A stretch of DNA of 64,000 nucleotides from Nageia nagi (lineage: Eukaryota; Pinophyta), in the NCBI GenBank assembly GCA_050084985.1, contig JBITNC010000001.1, positions 184,574,001-184,638,000 on the forward strand. Reading direction: 5' to 3'. Below the pieces are notes generated by a model, which was not told where the DNA came from, did not search any database, and was given only the letters and a program-made list of their open reading frames with translations. Position numbers and translations under genes: made by a program. Shown piece after piece: positions 56,487-64,000 of this stretch (position 1 is its first letter; every line of letters starts with the position of its first letter).

Positions 56487-56780
56487 CAAAAATACACAAA
56501 ATGGACTTAATACCATATCTTCCACATACGGACTTGGATTCACGATCCAAAAGAAGTGTCAGAAAGCTGAAGATAAGATGATCACTATGAACACACTGAA
56601 ATGGAGATTACTAAATGTTAAAAGGATGCAAATTTTTGGATCACTTGATTAAAATATAACATTTAATATTATTTATTGAAACCACATGCTTATTATTTCA
56701 CATTCTTATGTAGCAAATGGGAGAATCCTTTTTACCCAAATATATTCTTGATGATACCAACTATGGGATTTGAGAACCTC
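55471..56780. other. Leader region between copia A LTR and gag, with unassigned insert
   Basis: The stretch 55,490-56,080 is A- and C-rich with TTCACCCAGTGTGGGCTACA, and 56,080-56,440 is GT-rich with repeated GGTGG and CATGGTGG phrases. None of it is coding in a convincing way. A (TA)n run follows at 56,450-56,483. It may be the copia A leader or a separate small insertion. Confidence 0.35.
56450..56483. repeat. (TA)n microsatellite
   Basis: About 17 TA units. Confidence 0.95.
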
Positions 56781-56782
56781 AT

Positions 56783-57736
56783 ATGAGAGTTGAATTACAG
56801 GCAAGGAAGATTTGGCAAATAGTGAATGAGAACCTTGTACCTCCTATAGATGAGAAGGCACTAGAGGCTTACAACATGAAGAATGAATTAACAACCTCCT
56901 TGATTTACTATGCAGTTTCAAATGATATGCTCCTAATGATTTTCTCTTCAACCTTGATAAAGGAAGCATTGGATAAGCTTAAGCAAATCTACCTTGGTTC
57001 AAAATTTTCAAGAAGGTTTACCATTCTCCAAAAGTTACTTCAATCTCATCAAGGGGAATATGAAAATGTGGCTATCTACTTGAACAAAATTATTAACCTA
57101 AGGACCCAACTTATTGCTTATGGGTGCAATAAGATCAATGATGAGTTCATGGTCTTCATCATTTTTCAAAGCGTTTCTTCAAAGTTTGGAAACTTTGTGA
57201 TGGTTATGAAAATAAAGCTTGATGATGAAGAAGAAGTCTTCTCCTTTAAAAACCTTTTAAGGCATCTATTAAAGCATGAGAAAACTCTTAACAATAAGGT
57301 GTTGATTTCTTCTCCTAAGGATAATAATATTGCTCTTGGAGCAACAAAAATTCTTTTCAATAAGAAATTCAACCATCAAAAGAAATCTTATTCTTCTTCC
57401 TCCAAAAGGTTTAATAAAAGAGGCAATGGCTACAATAGTAGCAAGAACAACATGAACAATAACCATAGCAACAAAAATAATAGCAAAACATTTCTTATCC
57501 TTAGGAAAAATTTGATGGTAATTGTAACTATTATGGCATTCAAGGTCACAAAGAAGTTGATTGCTACAAAAAGAAAAGAGAGGAAAAGAACAAAGGTAAT
57601 GAAATGTAAAGAAATACAAAGGAAAAAAAATACTCATGCTAATTTTGCTATAGCACTCTACTCCATGTCTTACTTTTTTTCATCTGAATGTATTGTTGAC
57701 TCTAGTTGCACGAATCACCTATGCTTTAAAAAATAA
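56783..57736 (+). pseudogene. Copia A gag and protease start
   Basis: The 317-codon frame begins after an upstream in-frame stop, so the true gag start lies a little earlier. It shows the copia gag helices (KARKIWQIVNENL-like start, TSLIYYAVSNDML, ALDKLKQIYLGSK, LLQSHQGEYENVAIYLNKI, and LRTQLIAYGCNKINDEFMV), a basic Asn-rich linker, and, in another frame, a zinc knuckle CNYYGIQGHKEVDC at 57,523-57,564 whose second Cys is Tyr. Two frameshifts therefore flank the knuckle. The copia protease site reads ECIVDSSCTNHLC near 57,690: the usual D-S-G has become D-S-S. The frame ends at 57,736. Confidence 0.85.
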
Positions 57737-58860
57737 AAGTTTGAGAACTTTCATGAGTATAGAAAATATGCGGTTATGATAGGTGATAACTCTACCCTTG
57801 AAGTCCAAGGAATTGGGAGTGTGTTGATTCATATAAAGGTTCTTAACAATGTTCTCTATGTTCATAAGTTAAGGATGAACTTTCTCTCCATAATTTAAGT
57901 TGCTAGAAAAGAGTACTCTTTTGAGTTTGACTCTTAATCTTGATGCATTAAGAAAGGACTTGCCACTTTGGTTAAAGGATCTGTGAAAGATAACCTCTAC
58001 ATTATGGATCAAGTTCTATCAAAGATGTGTCTTGCTTCTAGTGTGTGTTCTAAAGATAATCTTTGGCACCATTGTTTAGGGCACCTTAACCACAAAGAGT
58101 ATTCAAGTCATGAAATACCAAGAACTTGTGGAAGGTTTACCTTCAATTACTCCTTCAATTGGTCTATGTGAGAAGTGCATTCTTGGAAAGATGCATAGAT
58201 AAAAGTTTAAAAAAAATAAGGCAATAAGAGCATAGAAACCTCTTCAACTTGTAAATTCAGATTTGATGGGTTTGTTTTAGACTAAGTTGCTTGGAGGAGC
58301 ATCTTACATCTTAACCTTCATTGATGACTTTAATAGGATGACCTTTGGATATCTATTTGAGCACAAAGATCAAACTTTTGGGAGTTTTAAGGTTTTTAAG
58401 GCCTTTATTAAGAATCAAACTAACCTCAAAATCAAGATGTTATGATCAAATAATAGAAAAGAATATAACAATAATGAGTTCAATGACTATTGTGCTAAGT
58501 ATAGAATCAAGAGGCAGTTTACAATTCCATACACTCCTTAGCAATCTAAAGGAAAAATAGGATAATTATGGAGATGTCTAGATGCATGTTGGGTAATCTT
58601 CCTAAATTCTTATGGGATGAAGCTATGAGCACTGCTATTTACACCTTGAATAGGTGTCCCACAAAAGTCATTCAGAGTAAAACTCCTTTTAAGGCATGGT
58701 CAGGAAGAAAACCTAACATTTCTCACCTTAGGGTGTTTGGTTGTGAAACATTCTCCTACATTATTTTTGAAAAAAGGAATAAGTTGGATAAAAGAGCTAA
58801 AAAATGCATCTTTATGGGTTATGATAATTAGCATAGAGGCTACAGGCTCTACCCTTCATC
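57737..58860 (+). pseudogene. Copia A integrase
   Basis: The GAG-pre-integrase segment LWHHCLGHLN is at about 58,060-58,090, with the zinc-finger His, followed by a frameshift. CEKCILGKMHR gives the Cys pair near 58,180. The core reads LVNSDLMGLF (first Asp), IDDFNRMTFGYLF and then SNNRKEY, where the second catalytic Asp is Asn. The third site lacks the Glu (QSKGKIG). The C-terminal part 58,568-58,831 is open: NLPKFLWDEAMSTAIYTLNR, KTPFKAWSGRKPNISHLRVF and KKCIFMGYDN, a conserved copia stretch. Stops and shifts are frequent elsewhere. Confidence 0.87.
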
Positions 58861-59099
58861 CTACAAAGCCATGTTTGTTTCAAGGGATGTAAAGTTCAAT
58901 GAACTTCTTGAAGATTCTACTTCTAAAGGGGATGATGATGATCTAAAGGATTCTTCAGTTACACCTAGTTCATTGGATATTTATATAGATAAGTCACCTC
59001 AAGAATAAAATTCTCCAACACAAAGGGTAACAAGGAGCATGACCTTGAACAAATCCTTATTTTTTAAGATTGACAACAAGCATGATCCCTCAACCTTCA

Positions 59100-59957
59100 A
59101 AGAAGATTCAAACCACGAGTGCTAGATGGAAGCCATGAAAGTGAAGTATGAGTTGCTTATGAAAAATAAAACTTGGGACTTGGTTCCTTATCCCAATGAG
59201 AAGAATTTGATTGGTAATAAGTGAATCTATAAGGTCAAGTTCAATTTAGTTGAAGATATTAATAAATACAAGGAAAGGTTAGTAGCTAAAGGTTTTGCTT
59301 AAAAATACAATGTAGATTATGAGAGAACCTTTGCTCTTGTGGTAAAGATGCCTATTGTGAGAGTTATCTTTGCACTTTTTGTAGCTCAAAGATGGAAAAT
59401 GTTTTAACTTGACATCAAGAGTGCATTTCTCAATGGTGAATTATATGTGGAAATCTTTATGAATCAACCAAAAGGGTTTATTATAGAAGGTAAAGTGTCC
59501 TTTATGTGCAAGCTAAGGAAGTCATTGTATGGAATTAAGCAAGCACCTCAAGTCTGATACAAAAATGATTTTAGGGTACTTCGTAGACATTGGATTCTCT
59601 AAGTGTTTTTCTAACTTTGATCTATATGTGCTTAATCAAAAAAAAGATGTGGTCTTTATTCTCCTTTATGTGGATGATCTTTTGATTACTGGGAATAATG
59701 ATGAAATCATTCAAGAGTGCATATCCAAACTTAAGGCAATGTTTGAAATGATTGATCTTGGTCTCTTGCATTGCTATCTTGGAATGCAAGTGTATCAATA
59801 CAAGGATTGTACTTACCTTAATCAATCTAAGTATATATCAAACATCTTGCAGAAGTTTGGAATGGAGTGTAGATATGTTGTAATCCCATTCTCTCTTAAA
59901 ATCATTATTTCTCTAAGCTCCAACTCTCAGTTAGCTGATGCTATAGTTTACAAGTAA
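59100..59957 (+). pseudogene. Copia A reverse transcriptase
   Basis: The first block reads MEAMKVKYELLMKNKTWDLV near 59,130. Later come [32 protein letters not shown] (as a stop then [12 protein letters not shown]), and a stretch with FMNQPKGFI and [12 protein letters not shown]. The open frame 59,529-59,957 contains YVDDLLITGNNDE at 59,667, the catalytic box, and DLGLLHCYLGMQVYQYKDC. Several stops at former Trp or Gln codons precede it. Confidence 0.9.
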
Positions 59958-60149
59958 TTAATTTGTAGTCTTTTGTATTTGACTATATCAAAGCTAGATA
60001 TTACCTTTACAATGAATCTAGTAGAATGATTCATGCAAAAACCATATTTTGAGCACCTTAGTGCTATTAAGCAAATCTTGAGGTATGTTTTAAGGACTAA
60101 GGATCTTATTCTCAAGTATTCCAAGTTGCCCTTGTTTGTTCTCTTTGGA

Positions 60150-60641
60150 TTCTTAGATTTTGACTATAGGAGATAAAGAGATGATAGGAAATCAACCTCT
60201 ACATATGTGTTTAGCATTGGTTCAGGTGCTATATCTTGGGCTTCCAAGAAGTAGCCTACTATTTTTCTTTCCACCATAGAAGCTGAATATCATGCCATGT
60301 TTGTTGCAACCCAAGAAGCCATTTAGATAAGGCATATTCTAAAAGAAATTGGGTATGAGCAAGGTGGATTAGCTTTGATCTCTTCAGATAATCAATTGGC
60401 TATTTCTTTGGCTAAGAATCCTATGTTCCATCAAAGAATAAAACATGTGGAAATCCATGCCCATTTTATCAGGAAGAAGCTTCTTGATGGAATCATGTAC
60501 CTAGAGTATTATCCATCCACCTTGAACTCCATTGATTTGTTCACTAATCCCCTCCTAAAAGCTCAATCCTATAAGCTTTGGGATGCTATTAGGTTGGTTA
60601 AGTTGCTATCAAAGGGAGTGAAGTTTGAATTCTTATGTTGA
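60150..60641 (+). pseudogene. Copia A RNase H
   Basis: Near 60,180 the plus strand gives DDRKSTSTYVFSIGSGAISW, then SKK, a stop, PTIFLSTIEAEYHAMFVATQ with the catalytic Glu, and IRHILKEIGYEQGGL. The open end 60,375-60,641 gives SSDNQLAISLAKNPMFHQRI (Asp), KHVEIHAHFIRKKLLDGIMY and FTNPLLKAQSYKLWDAIRLV. The family spacing is complete. It ends with a TGA near 60,641, the natural stop. Confidence 0.88.
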
Positions 60642-60969
60642 ATTCATGTTTGTGATGACAACTTCACCCCTAGAAAGATTTTATGTTGTATAGTGTTGAT
60701 ATTATTGTACACTTTCATGGTAAGTTTGCTCTGCATGAGGAACTTGTTGTACAAAATTTTAAAAGCAAAAATTGGCTAATATAGCACTATTTAGTTATCC
60801 ATGTGAGAAGAAATCTTATGTGTCTTTTGGGACTATTCAATTATCCATATTTTAAAAGCAAAAATTGGCCAATCTAGCACTTGTTTTTTTTTACAAAGTT
60901 TTCTTTTTATTAAAGAGAGAGCAATATTTTTTTTTACTTTTTTTTTATTTTACTTATATAAAAAGAGGG
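60642..60969 (+). mobile_element. Copia A 3' untranslated region and putative polypurine tract
   Basis: The first 130 bp match the minus-strand copia remnant at 13,400-13,740. A 30 bp block, ATTTTAAAAGCAAAAATTGG with following CTAAT or CCAAT and CTAGCAC-like, occurs twice about 95 bp apart (60,757 and 60,852). AAAAAGAGGGAGG near 60,960 is a plausible polypurine tract. Confidence 0.6.
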
Positions 60970-62814
60970 AGGACTATTGCAAAATTCAAAGAGTTGCCTA
61001 TTAAAAAACAAAATGAGGGGACCTTAAATGCTTTTTCATTGAGAACATTTTTTTGTGGGCTCTGAGTTTTTTATTCTCAGAGAAGCACCAACTACCAACT
61101 TCTTTGCACTTTGAAAGTGCTCTTCTACTAAGCATAGTTACATATTAAAGAGGGTTGCCTTGCATGTACTTAATTTGGATGACTATTACCTTCCCTCTAC
61201 CACTTAAATCTCTTTGCTCAAAATGTGACCCTCCCTCCATCGCTCTATCTCCATCTTCTTCATGACCTCTTTACAATGCTATTAGTTCCTTTTTTTTCCT
61301 ATGTGAACAGTTGCCCAAGTACTGGTTCTTCCCCTATGACCACTCATTCTCCTCTATATTGTTGTGAAACCTACATTTTCTTATAGTGATGAGAGTGTGT
61401 GAGGTGATGTTCTAATCTGCATTTGAATTTATCGCTGTTTCTTTTGAACCTAAACTAGCCTCTCCTCACATTCTATGCGACCATCAAAACTAGTCAGATT
61501 CAATCCTTTGGGTGTTCCCCTCCTTTTTTTACTCTTCTTCCATGGTGGTCAATTTTCCAATGTTTATGAAACCTTCTTCACACCAAGGAGTCTATGTCAC
61601 CCTTGCACCATCTACACATCTTTACACCCACCACCACCAGGCCACTCCCAATATGGTCTCCTTGATATGCCACCTCCCATATTGCATGCTCGTTGATCCC
61701 TCTAGCCTCTTTGTTGACTCCATTTGGCTCTTTTTTTATCAACATCTTTACTTTGCCTTGCATCTTAAGTTTTATGAAGTTCTTAAGTGGCATGGAGTAT
61801 TGGATTCCTTGTTGCATTTAATACATTATAATATTTAATATCTTAAAGTTTTTTAAATAAGTCTACCATCATTTTTCATTAAATAACTCTGATTTGATGT
61901 AGAGTTAAATTTAAGATGCATGATGACTTATTAAATATTTAACTCTTGGAGAAAATCATTATAAAGGTACTAAAGGAATTTTTTTTTAAAGGGGGAAGGT
62001 ATTATACAATTATGGCAAAATTATTATTGTTTACTTAGTTAAAATTATCTTAAAGTTGCAAGATAATTTTAAGTGGACATTTATAGCTAGGCATTATTTT
62101 AGAGGAATATTTATGCTAAGAAGCATTTTTTTTGCTTTAATATAATTCTTAGCATTTTTTTTCTTCTTCCTTAGTTTTTTTTTAATCTATTGAAAGGATA
62201 GAATCTTTCTTAAGATCAATTTTTTAAGGAAAAATGGGAGAAATCTTATGAATTTTTTACTTAAATCCTTTATGCAAATGATGCATGTTCATTACTTAGA
62301 ATATTTTATCTCTCTAAATATTTATCTCTTTGGATAAATTCCTTATGCAAAGTTATGAATGGACTTGTATGGAAATAAAGCATGTTTATTACTTAGAAAC
62401 TTTTATGATAAAATCCTTATACAAAGTTATGAAGTTGTGCAAAATATGGAATTATGTAAATATATCCTTTAGGGGTTAGTAAACAAAACCCATTGGACTC
62501 TTAGGTTTCAAGTTATGAATGGATGATATTTTATTTTTACACACTTTACTTTATGGTTTGCATGTTTACTTTATTTATGCAAAAATTGCAAACATTGAAT
62601 GTGCAACCCTTTAAAATGAACACATCTACATGTACATTCCACAACATGACTTGTTTAGGAAGCCATGAGGTGAGGAAAAGGTAGATTGGAGCCTTCAATA
62701 TAATGATCCAAATGATGAAAAGTTTGTACTTCTTAATTTCCCCTAAGTACTCTATAGGTCTCGACATAACTCCAATAGGTGGACAGGCATGTGTGTAGTG
62801 ATACCACATGTTTG
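60970..62814 (+). mobile_element. Copia A 3' LTR, left part (interrupted at 62,815)
   Basis: Aligns with 54,190-55,055 towards its right end, as given for the 5' LTR. At 62,815 the alignment breaks exactly where family B LTR copy 3 starts; the 5' LTR continues there with CATGTTCATTCAAAGATTAT. Short frames at 61,475-61,838 are CT-rich and not convincing genes. Confidence 0.7.
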
Positions 62815-63307
62815 TGTTGGAATGTATAATGCATTATTGTAAAGGTTTGTATTAATATTCTATGTAAGTTCACTAATACTTAAGGGTATCATTTGATACC
62901 TTAAGTATTTAAATGAATATGATAATGTAGCTTATCCTACACTCCATGTCATGAGCATGCCCCTTGGGTAAAAGGATGTGCATGTCATGCTTTTGTACAT
63001 TGGATAATATGGTGATCCAAAGAGAAATTTTGGCTTGTAAATAGAAGACTCCCTCTTTGTGATCACTCACCAATTATGGAGTAAAGTTATGCTATAGGAT
63101 AGAAGTGTAGGAGATGAGATTAGGAGGATTGTAAGAAAGTTGTATTTGTGATTGAAGTAAAGATCTAGTTAGTGGATGTACTCCTAATTGGAGGAACCAC
63201 TTACATATTGTGTTGTGAGATTGCTTTGTGAGTTTGTTAGATGTAATTATGAGTTTTCATGTGATCTTGGTTGCTTAGAAATTATATTGTTAGTGTTAGT
63301 TCCTTCA
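62815..63307 (+). mobile_element. Copia family B LTR, copy 3 (493 bp)
   Basis: It starts TGTTGGAATG and ends TTCCTTCA, has the TATA-region (GGCTTGTAAATAGAAGAC near 63,030, TATA altered to TGTA), and aligns along its full length with copies 1 and 2. It sits inside the copia A 3' LTR, so it inserted later. Confidence 0.9.
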
Positions 63308-63309
63308 AA

Positions 63310-63322
63310 TTGGTATTAGATC
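63310..63322 (+). promoter_or_regulatory. Primer-binding site of copia family B (copy 3)
   Basis: TTGGTATTAGATC follows the LTR end by two bases and matches TGGTATCAGAGC with two transitions, so LTR copy 3 is a 5' LTR. Confidence 0.75.
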
Positions 63323-63755
63323 TTGGTGTGAAAGCTCTTATTCAACATATTAGAGGTACTATTTCTTCAACTTGGAGGTATTATTGAGGTAAAATCAAGA
63401 ATAGGTATAAATCTCTCCCTTTTTTTTGGATTATCTCATTATGTTTCTATTTTTTTATATGAGCTAATTTATTTTTTTATATAAAAAAAGGGAAATGTAT
63501 TTACATATTATTGCTATGATTTTTTTTAAATATCTTTTAGTTATAATTTTTTGATAAATTGTTGATTATAGCAATAACATGTTATATTGTTTTTCTCCTT
63601 CAAAAAAAAAACTTGTATTTTTTTACAAAGATTATGTATCTTGATAGATTTAAAAAAAGGGATGGGGGGAGTATCAAGTGTAATTTGTTTTATATACTAT
63701 TGGGGTGGATGCTCTATCATATAGACATATTTTAATTTTTTTTTATAATTTTTTT

Positions 63756-63791
<36 letters not shown>

Positions 63792-64000
63792 AAAAGAGAT
63801 ATAATATATATATATATATATATATGAAAACCTTTTAAAAAAAATCAATATATAATTCAAGCCATTAGGGTTAGCCTAATCTGTTAGGTTTCAAGTTATC
63901 AACCTAAAGCCATGTAAAGAGTGGTGACATCTCCACTTTGTATTATCTCTATCTCGACACCCTTATGGTGGCCAAATCCCTTTAGTTTGATCCACTCCTA
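63323..64000 (+). mobile_element. Copia family B internal leader (runs off window)
   Basis: Leader sequence with CTTGGAGGTATTATTGAGGT, long T runs and no frame before the window end. (TA)n tracts lie at about 63,760-63,789 and 63,804-63,825. The element body lies to the right, outside the window. Confidence 0.55.

Noticed and set aside
57523-57564. Independent zinc-finger protein gene in copia A
   Set aside because: It is the gag knuckle in a shifted frame of the same element, not a separate gene.
61475-61838. Overlapping frames of 73, 108 and 79 codons
   Set aside because: They fall in the copia A 3' LTR and are CT-rich; not conserved in the 5' LTR by eye.
52796-63825. (TA)n tracts as CRISPR-like or origin signals
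   Set aside because: Simple microsatellites in an AT-rich plant genome; no spacer structure or associated genes.

Overview
The window looks like nuclear DNA of a land plant with a large, repeat-rich genome. It is strongly AT-rich. It holds several nested LTR retrotransposons of plant type (Ty3/gypsy with plant-type second RNase H, Ty1/copia with a tRNA-Met-like primer site), two LINE remnants and only one intact host gene. A gymnosperm is a reasonable guess from the large, old, heavily mutated elements, but nothing here proves it.

Layout. 1-9.96 kb: a Ty3/gypsy element (G1) on the minus strand, with gag, protease, G-patch, RT, RNase H, second RNase H and integrase in order, plus an unrecognised extra ORF after integrase that runs off the left edge. 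9.96-12.35 kb: a probable G1 LTR, then an LTR-like segment in plus orientation (G3) carrying a ~104-125 bp tandem array. 12.3-13.9 kb: the 3' end and LTR of a copia element (family B) abutting an opposite-strand copia remnant. 14.2-16.6 kb: a decayed LINE on plus. 17.95-19.2 kb: an unrecognised minus-strand repeat (R1) with a broken coiled-coil ORF. 20.3-23.55 kb: an intact, intronless LRR receptor kinase gene. 24.3-29.0 kb: a very decayed Ty3/gypsy element (G4, minus), interrupted by a second R1 copy on plus. 29.07-43.08 kb: a complete 14 kb Ty3/gypsy element (G2, minus) with ~1.94 kb LTRs, an RNase H-like domain placed before RT, and a ~1,100-codon extra ORF after integrase. 44.76-45.3 kb: a gag start and primer site (G5) that may be the other half of G4, split by G2. 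48.5-51.79 kb: a LINE on minus. 51.79-64 kb: copia material, namely a family-B LTR with primer site, then a long-LTR copia element (A, plus) whose 3' LTR is interrupted by another family-B LTR and primer site.

How it fits together. Apart from the receptor kinase, nearly all recognisable coding sequence is transposon-derived and broken by stops and frameshifts. Many stops look like C-to-T or G-to-A changes (CAG to TAG, CAA to TAA, TGG to TAG or TGA), as expected for silenced, methylated repeats. The kinase gene stands out by its open 1,081-codon frame, higher G+C and complete catalytic motifs. The most interesting material is the unexplained retrotransposon cargo: the two extra ORFs downstream of integrase (1-520 and 31,205-34,541) and the unusual domain order in G2. 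All family assignments come from motif reading; no database search was possible.
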